IMG/VR virus record: IMGVR_UViG_3300001460_000036
Span: 4,674 to 48,418 of that record
Reading direction: 5' to 3' (one strand)
Origin: a virus
DNA length: 43,745 nt
Shown here: in pieces, positions 1-5,972 of the stretch
Position numbering within the stretch: the first letter of the stretch is position 1
Layout of the letters: each line of letters begins with the position of its first letter
Made by a program: the position numbers and the translations under genes
Notes under the pieces: generated by a model
Database searches by the model: none
The model's input: the letters and a program-made list of their open reading frames with translations, nothing else
What the model was told of the DNA's origin: nothing

Positions 1-105
1 TACATCTTCTATTGTTTGAGCATTACTGTTTATTGTAAAAGCTAAAATCGTTAATAACGTTAAAAGAAATAATAGTTTGTTTTTGTAATCTTCAAAATTT
101 TTCAT
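1..105 (-). CDS. Secreted protein, N-terminal fragment (cut by window edge)
   Basis: Only the first 35 codons are present; the gene runs off the left edge. The start is the ATG at 105. The visible protein is a classic Sec signal peptide: a short charged start with several lysines, a hydrophobic core LLFLLTLLTILAFTI and the cleavage-like end NSNAQ, with Ala-Gln as is common in Flavobacteriia. The mature part is not visible, so no function can be given. It lies four bases downstream of another signal-peptide gene in the same late operon. Confidence 0.6.
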   Translation of the reverse strand, partial: MKNFEDYKNKLLFLLTLLTILAFTINSNAQTIEDV

Positions 106-108
106 AGT

Positions 109-447
109 TTAAAATTTGCTTTTTATTATTTTATTAATATGAAATTGTATTGTGTCTAATGTGTTATTAGGTAATTTTAATGTTATATCGCTTTCAATAA
201 ACAAAACAGTTTTTCTGTTATGAAACAAAACAACGGTTGGTAAAAATTTTATTTTTTCCTTTTCAAAAATTTTTGGATGGTCAGTTAAAAATAATCGCAG
301 TTGATCTGCTCCTTCTAACTTATCAAGATTTACTTCTGAACCACTAACAAAATCTGCAGTAAATTGTATAACAACTACACCGTCTTTATAGGATTGAGCA
401 AATGTAAGTGATGGTATTAAAAATAATATTACTATCCATAGTTTCAT
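109..447 (-). CDS. Secreted thioredoxin-like protein without CxxC
   Basis: 112 aa. Residues 1-18 are a signal peptide ending LTFAQ, so the mature protein is likely periplasmic. The rest has the rhythm of a thioredoxin fold: an early strand VVVIQFTADF, then the helix ending KIFEKEKIKFLPTVVLFHN, which matches the cis-Pro strand of thioredoxins (here L-P-T). The place where CxxC should lie, after VIQFTADF, reads VSGSEV, so a redox role is unlikely. The start at 447 overlaps the stop of the upstream gene (ATGA), showing translational coupling. The fold assignment comes from pattern reading only. Confidence 0.5.
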   Translation of the reverse strand: MKLWIVILFLIPSLTFAQSYKDGVVVIQFTADFVSGSEVNLDKLEGADQLRLFLTDHPKIFEKEKIKFLPTVVLFHNRKTVLFIESDITLKLPNNTLDTIQFHINKIIKSKF

Positions 448-728
448 CTGTCTTTTGTTAATTCGTAGAGACGTTCTTCTAATTTAGATAATGTTTCTTT
501 CATCTCCTTAACATCTCCTTGCGTTGTCATTATCGCATCTCTAATTATTTGATCTTTATATGTAAATTCTGTTTTAGTAACTTCTGGTTTAGGAAGCTCC
601 ATTGCTTTTGCAATATCTGCCTGTAGAATAAAATACATAGAAGATAATGATACTGCAAACCCTACAATCATAGAGATTGTTTTTAAATCTAAAGTGACTT
701 TTGTATCTTCTCCTATTTGCTGCGCCAT
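444..728 (-). CDS. Small membrane protein with one TM and coiled coil (holin/spanin candidate)
   Basis: 94 aa. A soluble N-terminus of about 15 residues is followed by a hydrophobic segment (about residues 18-37, including MIVGFAVSLSSMYFIL). A charged stretch and a heptad-like coiled coil (about 72-92) end the protein. One TM with a helical tail in a late operon that also carries an amidase endolysin suggests a holin or inner-membrane lysis factor. No family signature was recognised, so this is inference from context. It is four-base coupled to the secreted thioredoxin-like gene downstream. Confidence 0.45.
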   Translation of the reverse strand: MAQQIGEDTKVTLDLKTISMIVGFAVSLSSMYFILQADIAKAMELPKPEVTKTEFTYKDQIIRDAIMTTQGDVKEMKETLSKLEERLYELTKDR

Positions 729-729
729 A

Positions 730-1263
730 TTACCAAATTGCTATACAACTATTACGAGATGCAGCATCTGTGCCTGTGGTGTATAATTTTAATATTTGAA
801 TTGGAAGGTAGTTTCCTACTGGAAAGTTTGCAAATGTTATATCACTCCCTGCTGTTGTTTGAACCTTAATGTCAACATAAGATTTTTCTACATCCATAGT
901 TGCGTCATTGCTTCCAACATATAATAAACATCCGTCAGAAGAATTTATTCTTGATGAACCATTAGGGCCACCTAAAAATATAGTATATGCTTCTGGAGAT
1001 GTAAATATATCAGCACTTACTTCTAATATAGTAGAACTATCTATTGCTACTACTGTTGCTGAAGTGTTATCTGTTGTGTTGTAAACTATATCTCCGATTT
1101 CAACTTCACTGAAGTCAGCTCCAACGTCAACTAATTTATCTGTTGTAGCGGCTGTAGTTGTTCCAGATATTACTGGTAGTCCAGGTGATGGGATAGGTAA
1201 TGTGTCACTGGCTATTATCTCTAATGATAATCCAGTATTTACGGTAATTTTTGGGTATGCCAT
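730..1263 (-). CDS. Putative virion protein, beta-rich
   Basis: 177 aa, Thr/Ser/Ala-rich, with alternating hydrophobic residues typical of phage structural beta proteins, and no signal peptide. Residues 41-96 resemble residues 127-186 of the virion protein encoded at 40356-41351: IGDIVYNTTDN against IGSIIVNNTTG, then VVAIDSSTILEVSADI against VTAVDNATTLSISSNI, both ending YTIF/YTIY. This shared module supports a virion role such as decoration or a fibre-like part. It lies immediately upstream of the one-TM protein gene (1-base gap). Confidence 0.5.
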   Translation of the reverse strand: MAYPKITVNTGLSLEIIASDTLPIPSPGLPVISGTTTAATTDKLVDVGADFSEVEIGDIVYNTTDNTSATVVAIDSSTILEVSADIFTSPEAYTIFLGGPNGSSRINSSDGCLLYVGSNDATMDVEKSYVDIKVQTTAGSDITFANFPVGNYLPIQILKLYTTGTDAASRNSCIAIW

Positions 1264-1302
1264 TTTTTTGTTTTGAGGGTTAAAAATCTCTTTTGTTACT
1301 AT

Positions 1303-1461
1303 TTATTTTTGGTATGGAAACATCCTATTTAATGTATCTCTACGCTTGTCGCAACCGCACCCACCTTTCGTGACTTTGTTTACAACTTGTTTTATTCCTG
1401 TTGCTCTTGTAAATTTTTCTATTGAATCACCAAAGCCTCTGGATGTTTTTGTTCTTTTCAT
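1303..1461 (-). CDS. Small conserved phage protein with CGC motif
   Basis: 52 aa. Translation from the ATG at 1461 begins MKRTKTSRGFGDSIEKF and ends with GGCGCDKRRDTLNRMFPY. A Cys-x-Cys next to a basic KRR and an LN..FPY ending is, from memory, a recurrent small protein in marine phages; its function is unknown. The start overlaps the stop of the upstream 79-aa gene by four bases (ATGA), which strongly supports that it is a real gene. The two cysteines might bind metal or pair with another chain; that is speculation. Confidence 0.6.
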   Translation of the reverse strand: MKRTKTSRGFGDSIEKFTRATGIKQVVNKVTKGGCGCDKRRDTLNRMFPYQK

Positions 1462-1697
1462 TTATTCAATTCTTTACTTTTTTTATAATAAGGATCTTCA
1501 TCTATGTTTCCACCCATATTTACTGGATCAGGCATGTTTACCTCTGGAATACTTGATCCTGGTTTACAAAGGCATTGTGAAACTGGACATTCATCCACTT
1601 CAAATATTAATTTAGATATAAGCCAATTCCATTTACATTGAAACTTACACCATACGTTCTGCATCCAGATTCCTAATTTTACTAATAATTTCCCCAT
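1458..1697 (-). CDS. Hypothetical protein, Trp/Cys-rich amphipathic N-terminus
   Basis: 79 aa of unknown function. The N-terminal half (1-32) is rich in Trp, Leu, Ile, Lys and Cys and looks like a membrane-associated amphipathic helix. A Cys cluster follows (CPVSQCLCKPG, about 37-47), then a Pro/Met/Asp-rich tail. It is four-base coupled to the downstream CGC-motif gene. A plus-strand reading frame covers the same bases but has no operon context, so the minus-strand gene is preferred. Confidence 0.5.
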   Translation of the reverse strand: MGKLLVKLGIWMQNVWCKFQCKWNWLISKLIFEVDECPVSQCLCKPGSSIPEVNMPDPVNMGGNIDEDPYYKKSKELNK

Positions 1698-1701
1698 AAT
1701 T

Positions 1702-1872
1702 CTATTTTTTTGGTGACGGCACTTTATCTATTCTTCGTGGTACATAAGGTACGTGTTGAACATGTGTGTTGCTATCGATAAACATTTCTGCCTTTTCTTT
1801 TTCAACTTTTACTTTAATTGGCTTTGGTTTGTCTAAAGCCTTTTTTTTTGTTTTAACAATTTTTTTTGCCAT
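1702..1872 (-). CDS. Small Lys/Pro-rich basic protein
   Basis: 56 aa from the ATG at 1870-1872. The N-terminal half is almost all Lys with Ala, Val and Pro (MAKKIVKTKKKALDKPKPIK); the C-terminal half contains VPYVPRRIDKVPSPKK. No domain was recognised. It is the first of two adjacent very basic mini-proteins, followed upstream by a third His/Ser/Lys-rich one. Such proteins may be nucleic-acid-binding virion or condensation factors; only composition supports this. Confidence 0.5.
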   Translation of the reverse strand: MAKKIVKTKKKALDKPKPIKVKVEKEKAEMFIDSNTHVQHVPYVPRRIDKVPSPKK

Positions 1873-1889
1873 TAGATTAAATTTAAATT

Positions 1890-2048
1890 TTATTTTTTAG
1901 CCTTACCTTTTACTTTTTTTAGTTTTGGGTTTTTCTTTTTAGCCTTAGGACTTGCTTTTCGTGTAGAAGACGCTAAGATTGCTGATGCAGCTTTTTTAGA
2001 TATCTTCTGTTTTTTTGCTATTTTAGATGCTACTGCTTTGAAACTCAT
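1890..2048 (-). CDS. Small Lys/Ala-rich basic protein
   Basis: 52 aa from the ATG at 2046-2048, starting MSFKAVASKIAKKQKISKKA, then AAILAS-like helix residues and a tail of KAKKKNPKLKKVKGKAKK. About two-fifths of the residues are basic. From memory, proteins of this pattern recur in marine phage late regions without a known role. The composition resembles histone H1 tails and SAP-like DNA binders, so DNA or RNA binding is a reasonable inference. Confidence 0.55.
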   Translation of the reverse strand: MSFKAVASKIAKKQKISKKAASAILASSTRKASPKAKKKNPKLKKVKGKAKK

Positions 2049-2051
2049 AGT

Positions 2052-2246
2052 TTATTTTCTAAAACTGTGTTGATGAACTTTTTGTGAGTGTCTGTAAGAC
2101 ATTGATTTGTCTGCACCATACGAGTGTCCATACATTTTTTTAGACATAGCTTTTGATTCATTACGTCTGCTTTTGTAAGATTGAGATTTTTTTCCATGTC
2201 TCGATCCTAAAGACTCATCGAGTCTGTCGTTATAACCTTGTTTCAT
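2052..2246 (-). CDS. Small His/Ser/Lys-rich phage protein
   Basis: 64 aa, starting MKQGYNDRLDESLGSRHGKK and rich in Ser, Lys, His and Tyr, with the segments SKKMYGHSYGADKSMSYRHS and QKVHQHSFRK. The MKQGYNDRLDESLG start is, from memory, a conserved opening in small phage proteins of unknown function. A TAnnTTTG box lies about 31 bases upstream of its start (2277-2284), so this gene probably begins its own transcript for the small-protein run. Confidence 0.6.
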   Translation of the reverse strand: MKQGYNDRLDESLGSRHGKKSQSYKSRRNESKAMSKKMYGHSYGADKSMSYRHSQKVHQHSFRK

Positions 2247-2276
2247 GATTTTATTTTTTTTATTATTAGTTATTTA

Positions 2277-2284
2277 CAAATATA
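2277..2284 (-). promoter_or_regulatory. Bacteroidota-type -7 promoter box TATATTTG
   Basis: The minus strand reads TATATTTG, an exact match to the TAnnTTTG -7 consensus of Bacteroidota. It lies in the only gap of this stretch, about 31 bases before the ATG at 2246. No clear TTG was found at -33. Confidence 0.5.
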
Positions 2285-2296
2285 AGAATATTAAAA

Positions 2297-2608
2297 TTAG
2301 TTCCATTTGCCATCAAAATTTCTTCTTTTCTGACCTCTTATAGAGTCCAACTTCTTTTTTTGTTTCTTTAATGCTTTTCTTTTTGCTAATGCACTTTCAA
2401 TTTTTTGTTGTATTTTAGTTTTTTTCTTTTTCTTTTCTTGGAAGTCAGTACCTCTTGTAGTACTTGTGTTTCTTGTCAAGCGTGATTTAGGATTATCCAT
2501 ATTATTGTCTTTCAAATATTTCTGATAACCCGCTTTTAGTTTTGCACACGCATCTTTAGTTCCAGCTGTGTGTATTTTTCCATCATATCTGTATGTACAA
2601 TTTCCCAT
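2297..2608 (-). CDS. Hypothetical Lys-rich protein
   Basis: 103 aa. The start MGNCTYRYDGKIHTAGTKDA forms a short module with two Cys residues (4 and 21). The remainder is a very basic helical region (about 57-95, many KKKK runs) ending RRNFDGKWN. No family was recognised. The N-terminus looks like a small folded domain and the C-terminus like a coiled, nucleic-acid-binding tail. It lies between the endolysin and the small-protein run. Confidence 0.5.
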   Translation of the reverse strand: MGNCTYRYDGKIHTAGTKDACAKLKAGYQKYLKDNNMDNPKSRLTRNTSTTRGTDFQEKKKKKTKIQQKIESALAKRKALKKQKKKLDSIRGQKRRNFDGKWN

Positions 2609-2637
2609 AATTATTTATTTTTATTTGCTATAATTTA

Positions 2638-3072
2638 TTATATATTACAATACTCAGTAGTTGCATCAAAACTTGGACATGCCTTCGCAGCAAAGTCTCG
2701 ATGAGAATGAATTTTTGCATCTGGATACATTTTACGTAACACATGCAATAATTCTAACAATGTTTCTTTTTGTTCTGATGTTCTTGTATCCTTTGCAGGA
2801 TATTTTCCTTTTGAATCTTTTTCAGATTCTACTCCTCCCACATAACAGATCGATATTGAACTGCAATTCAAACCTTTAGTATGAGCTCCACACTTGTCTA
2901 TCATTCGTCCAGTTTCAATAGAACCGTCTATTAAAACTAAAAAATGATATCCTATTCCTTTCCATCCTCTTTTTTTATGCCACCGATCTATAACCTCAGC
3001 ATTGATAGAGTCATCTCCCTCTCTTGTTGCGGAACAATGAATAATGATTTTACTTACATTCTCTTTTCTCAT
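2638..3072 (-). CDS. N-acetylmuramoyl-L-alanine amidase (T7-lysozyme-like endolysin)
   Basis: 144 aa, a single Amidase_2/PGRP-fold domain; T7 lysozyme is about 150 aa. It cleaves the bond between N-acetylmuramic acid and L-alanine in peptidoglycan and serves as the phage endolysin. Zinc ligands appear to be His12 (IIIHCSATR), His124 (HSHRDFAAK) and Cys132 (KACPSFD). Tyr42 (GYHFLV) and Lys130 fit the catalytic Tyr and Lys of T7 lysozyme. There is no signal peptide, so a holin or membrane factor should be needed; the one-TM protein at 444-728 is a candidate. It is transcribed from its own promoter divergent to the winged-helix gene. Confidence 0.93.
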   Translation of the reverse strand: MRKENVSKIIIHCSATREGDDSINAEVIDRWHKKRGWKGIGYHFLVLIDGSIETGRMIDKCGAHTKGLNCSSISICYVGGVESEKDSKGKYPAKDTRTSEQKETLLELLHVLRKMYPDAKIHSHRDFAAKACPSFDATTEYCNI

Positions 3073-3085
3073 CGCATTACTTTTG

Positions 3086-3101
3086 TATCTTTACAAAGAT
3101 A
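3086..3101. promoter_or_regulatory. Shared dyad covering divergent promoters
   Basis: TATCTTTACAAAGATA is a perfect inverted repeat (7-bp arms, AC centre). Read on the minus strand it contains TATCTTTG (3094-3101), the -7 box for the endolysin gene starting at 3072. Read on the plus strand it gives TATCTTTA (3086-3093), a near-match -7 box for the winged-helix gene starting at 3115. Either both promoters overlap, or the dyad is an operator for the adjacent winged-helix protein. Confidence 0.6.
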
Positions 3102-3114
3102 ACAAATTAATCTA

Positions 3115-3579
3115 ATGAAATTTAAAGGGGTGTCTAACAGAAGACAAACATCTCGTGTTAAACCGAGTCACGACTATTTAAAATATTGGCGTGTAGTAAG
3201 GTATTGGGTAAGAGCTAAATATAATTTAGGGACTCCTGAATTAGAAATGCTTTTATTTTTATACAGTGAGCAGATATTTAACAAAAGTCAATTCAAAAAT
3301 TTTGAAGAATTAATGTCCTGGGATATTAAGAGATTTAATTATCTTCTCAAAGAGGGATGGATACACGTGTGGAGAAAACGAAAAGGAAATGAATCAACTC
3401 TCTATGAATTAACTTACAAGTCTAAACGAATTGTAAATACTATTTATAAAAAATTAAATGGAGATATTATTGCAGAAACTTCTAAAAACAATCCACTGTT
3501 TAGAAATGATGCTTCATACATGGATAAAGTTTATAGAAATATGATTGTTGAAATGAATAAAGAAATTAAAGAACAATAA
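3115..3579 (+). CDS. Putative winged-helix (MarR-like) DNA-binding regulator
   Basis: 154 aa. It is the only plus-strand gene inside the leftward late block. The N-terminal basic stretch (1-20) is followed by helices and a wing-like segment: ELEMLLFLYS, then FEELMSWDIKRFNYLLKEGWI, then HVWRKRKGNESTLYELT, the usual order of a MarR/PadR-type winged helix with a recognition helix and beta-wing. The C-terminal third is helical and could dimerise. It is divergent from the endolysin gene across a perfect dyad and converges on groES with a 14-bp overlap. It may regulate the endolysin or late genes and itself; this is inference. Confidence 0.6.
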   Translation: MKFKGVSNRRQTSRVKPSHDYLKYWRVVRYWVRAKYNLGTPELEMLLFLYSEQIFNKSQFKNFEELMSWDIKRFNYLLKEGWIHVWRKRKGNESTLYELTYKSKRIVNTIYKKLNGDIIAETSKNNPLFRNDASYMDKVYRNMIVEMNKEIKEQ

Positions 3580-3823
3580 CTACATTGCGTTCTTCTATGA
3601 TAGTATAACTCTCATCTTCAAGAAACATAGTGTGCCCAGAAGACTTATCAAAATAAATTACATCACCTTGTTTAATCACTTCTACATTTGTTCCAGGATT
3701 AATTACTTCACCCTTATGATATCTAAATGATTCTATGTCAGCACTCGATAATAATAATCCAGAGTCTGATTTATATTCCTCGTTTATTTTTTTTATTACT
3801 ATGTATTTACCTATTGCCTGCAT
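3566..3823 (-). CDS. groES: Co-chaperonin GroES (Cpn10)
   Basis: 85 aa, slightly shorter than bacterial GroES (94-97 aa). It caps the GroEL ring. The start MQAIGKYIVIKKINEEYKSD matches the Cpn10 first strand followed by the mobile loop (about 18-34, SGLLLSSADIESF). The KGEVINPG segment and the QGDVIYFDK..G strand pair are typical, and the end YTIIEERNVVIVL matches the closing strand of Cpn10. It lies directly after groEL on the same transcript (1-bp gap). The loop is poorly conserved, so specificity for the phage GroEL is possible. Confidence 0.85.
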   Translation of the reverse strand: MQAIGKYIVIKKINEEYKSDSGLLLSSADIESFRYHKGEVINPGTNVEVIKQGDVIYFDKSSGHTMFLEDESYTIIEERNVVIVL

Positions 3824-3824
3824 A

Positions 3825-5435
3825 TTACTTTTCTTTAATTCTTGCGTGGGTTACTATTGCATTGGTGCTTAAAATTGTAGTAGCAACTGATACTGCATTT
3901 ATTAATGCGTTCTTAGTTACCTTTAAAGGATCGATGATTCCCATTTTATACATGTCACCCCATTCATTGCTTTTAACATCCAATCCCCAACTGTTGCCAT
4001 CCCAGTTGTTAGCCATATTCTTTTCTGTGTTTGCGTTTGGTATTCCTGCGTTCTCCCATATTTGAAGTAGAGGAGATTGTAAAGCGTCACTAAGTATTTT
4101 CTTTGCAATTGGTAATTCAAATTCATAATCATTATCAGAAGGTTTGAGCCACCAAGCAGCTCTCCACAAAGATAGTCCCCCTCCTGCAAGAATTCCTTCT
4201 TCCAGTGCGGAACGCACTGCACACACCGAGTCATCGACTCGGTCAAATTTTTCTTTTTGTTCTACGTCAGAGTTTCCACCAACATATATACAACCAATTG
4301 CACCAGCTAAACTCGCAATTCTTTGATTGATATAATCTATCTCGGCTTGTTGAGTACAACCCTTTTGGTATTCTTTTAGTTCTTGGATACGATTATTAAT
4401 CTGCTCCGTAAGTGCTGAGTGTTTAATAATTACAGATGAACTCTTTCCAATAATAATTTTATCTGCGTTACCAAGATCTGAAGGCTCGATCAAACTTAAA
4501 TCATCTCCAGTCTTTTCAGAATAATAAGTTGCACCAACTGATATAGCAATATCTTGCATTAACTCATGTTGCTTATAGCCAAAGTTTGGTGGCTCAATGT
4601 TACAAAACTTCAAACCGTTTCGCATAACATTCGCGGCCAATGTGTTTATTACATTCTGAGAACACTTTCCTATTATAAGAAGTTTCTGATTGTTTTGTAT
4701 AACTGGTTTAAGTATTTTTTCTATTTGTAGTATGTTACTAATTTCAGTATCACAAACTAAGACCTTAACATCTTCTAAGATACACTCGTCTTTTCTTTGA
4801 TTGTTTATAAATAAATTAGATGTATATCCTCGGTCAACTCTAATTCCATTAGTTACTTCTGCATATGTCTCTGAAGTCATAGACTTTTCTACTGTAACAA
4901 TTCCACTATGCCCAACCTTGTTATAAGCGTCAGCTATAATAGTACCTATTTCTTTATCACCGTTTGCAGAAATTGTAGCAACATCTAATAACCTGGCTTT
5001 TGTTATCTTCCTACTTTGGCGTTTTAACTCTTTAACAACCTCCTCTGTGAAGTTATTTATATGTTTAATAACCTCAGTCACATTATGACTTTCGTCTAAT
5101 CTTTTGTTTCCAGCTTTTACTAATGCTTCGGTTAATACAATAGCAGTAGTCGTTCCATCACCCGCGGTGTTAGCAGTTCTTAATGCTGCATCCTTCATCA
5201 TTTGGATTGCAAGATTCTCTACGGCATCATCTAAATAAATTGAATGTGCAACAGTAACTCCATCTTTTGTGATTGTAATTCCACCAAGGTGATCAGCAGA
5301 TTCTATTAATACGGTTTTACCGCGTGGGCCTAACGTACTCTTAACGGCTTTTGAAATTTTAGATATTCCTGAAATTAACTTTGTTCTTGCCTCTGAATCG
5401 AAATCAAGATTTTTTGGTATATAGCCTTTTGACAT
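3825..5435 (-). CDS. groEL: Chaperonin GroEL (Cpn60), phage-encoded
   Basis: 536 aa from the ATG at 5435 (MSKGYIPKNLDF). A TTG thirty bases upstream is in frame but would lie at the transcription start, so the ATG is preferred. All chaperonin regions are present: TLGPRGK (34-40) and DGTTT (93-97) at the nucleotide site, an apical domain from about 190 to 370 (GYTSNLFINN, KLLIIGK), and Asp402 in RVDDSV matching E. coli Asp398 for ATP hydrolysis, then LAGGG. The Gly-Gly-Met tail is absent (ends THARIKEK). It probably folds capsid or tail proteins in the host cytoplasm together with the adjacent GroES. Confidence 0.95.
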   Translation of the reverse strand: MSKGYIPKNLDFDSEARTKLISGISKISKAVKSTLGPRGKTVLIESADHLGGITITKDGVTVAHSIYLDDAVENLAIQMMKDAALRTANTAGDGTTTAIVLTEALVKAGNKRLDESHNVTEVIKHINNFTEEVVKELKRQSRKITKARLLDVATISANGDKEIGTIIADAYNKVGHSGIVTVEKSMTSETYAEVTNGIRVDRGYTSNLFINNQRKDECILEDVKVLVCDTEISNILQIEKILKPVIQNNQKLLIIGKCSQNVINTLAANVMRNGLKFCNIEPPNFGYKQHELMQDIAISVGATYYSEKTGDDLSLIEPSDLGNADKIIIGKSSSVIIKHSALTEQINNRIQELKEYQKGCTQQAEIDYINQRIASLAGAIGCIYVGGNSDVEQKEKFDRVDDSVCAVRSALEEGILAGGGLSLWRAAWWLKPSDNDYEFELPIAKKILSDALQSPLLQIWENAGIPNANTEKNMANNWDGNSWGLDVKSNEWGDMYKMGIIDPLKVTKNALINAVSVATTILSTNAIVTHARIKEK

Positions 5436-5462
5436 TATATTAGAATTAATTAAATTATAATG

Positions 5463-5470
5463 CAAAGGTA
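5463..5470 (-). promoter_or_regulatory. -7 promoter box TACCTTTG for groEL-groES
   Basis: The minus strand reads TACCTTTG, matching TAnnTTTG. It is 28 bases before the GroEL ATG at 5435, giving a leader of about 20-25 bases. This position decides the start: the upstream in-frame TTG (5463-5465) is part of the promoter box. Confidence 0.6.
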
Positions 5471-5490
5471 CAAAAATTAATTAAACGGTT

Positions 5491-5660
5491 GTGTACGTTA
5501 TGCTCGTTTTTTTCTATTCTATATATATATATATAACTTACAATATATATATATTTTATTACTCTATATATTTACTTTAAAATGAACATAATGAACATAA
5601 TAAATATAATATACTGAAAATCAGATAATTAGTTTGTGTTCGTTTTTTTTTAAATGAACA
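5491..5660. repeat. Iteron element, copy A (candidate origin or control region)
   Basis: The parts in order are: GTGTACGTTATGCTCG (5491-5506), an inverted form of the iteron; a core of almost pure A/T with runs of alternating TA (5517-5580); a tandem iteron TGAACATAATGAACATAA (5583-5600); ACTGAAAATCAGA (5613-5625); GTGTTCG (5636-5642); and AAATGAACATA (5652-5662). A further TTTGAACATAA lies at 5674-5684. The same parts recur at 13049-13208 with the same 92-base spacing from the inverted motif to the tandem iteron. The element lies just upstream of the groEL promoter and of all early genes. Confidence 0.65.
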
Positions 5661-5759
5661 TAGTTATGTTAGGTTTGAACATAAGTCAATAAAAAAAAGG
5701 AAGCTCGATTTACGAACCCCCTCTTTTCACATGATCAAAACAGAACAATCGGGAAAGTC

Positions 5760-5972
5760 TTAATACTTTAATATATTTTTACTACCATCCATACGCATCT
5801 TAGCTCTTTCGATACCATCAGCTATACAGTCGATTTTATATTGTTTTTTCATTTGGTTTCTATACATTGAAGCTTGTTCAATACCAGACACACCTTCAGC
5901 TCTCATGTTGATGAGCCTACCGTTTTTAATATACAAGCCGTCACCTGCATTGTGGGATTTATTATATGACAT
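5760..5972 (-). CDS. Small hypothetical protein
   Basis: 70 aa, starting MSYNKSHNAGDGLYIKNGRL and ending AKMRMDGSKNILKY. It is basic and mostly helical in its second half (SGIEQASMYRNQMKKQYKID). No family was recognised. It is the only convincing gene in the early/late junction; a near-consensus -7 box (TACCTTTA on the minus strand, about 5986-5993) lies shortly upstream. It would be read toward the iteron element and groEL. Confidence 0.45.
   Translation of the reverse strand: MSYNKSHNAGDGLYIKNGRLINMRAEGVSGIEQASMYRNQMKKQYKIDCIADGIERAKMRMDGSKNILKY

Noticed and set aside
1346-1615. Plus-strand 89-codon frame
   Set aside because: It overlaps two coupled minus-strand small genes with ATGA overlap and consistent operon direction, so it is most likely a shadow.
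5463-5465. TTG start giving a 546-aa GroEL
   Set aside because: The TTG belongs to the -7 promoter box and would precede or coincide with the transcript start; the internal ATG at 5435 matches the usual GroEL N-terminus.
5521-5560. TA-repeat tract as a CRISPR-like or satellite array
   Set aside because: It is a simple alternating TA tract without spacers and forms the AT-rich core of the iteron element.
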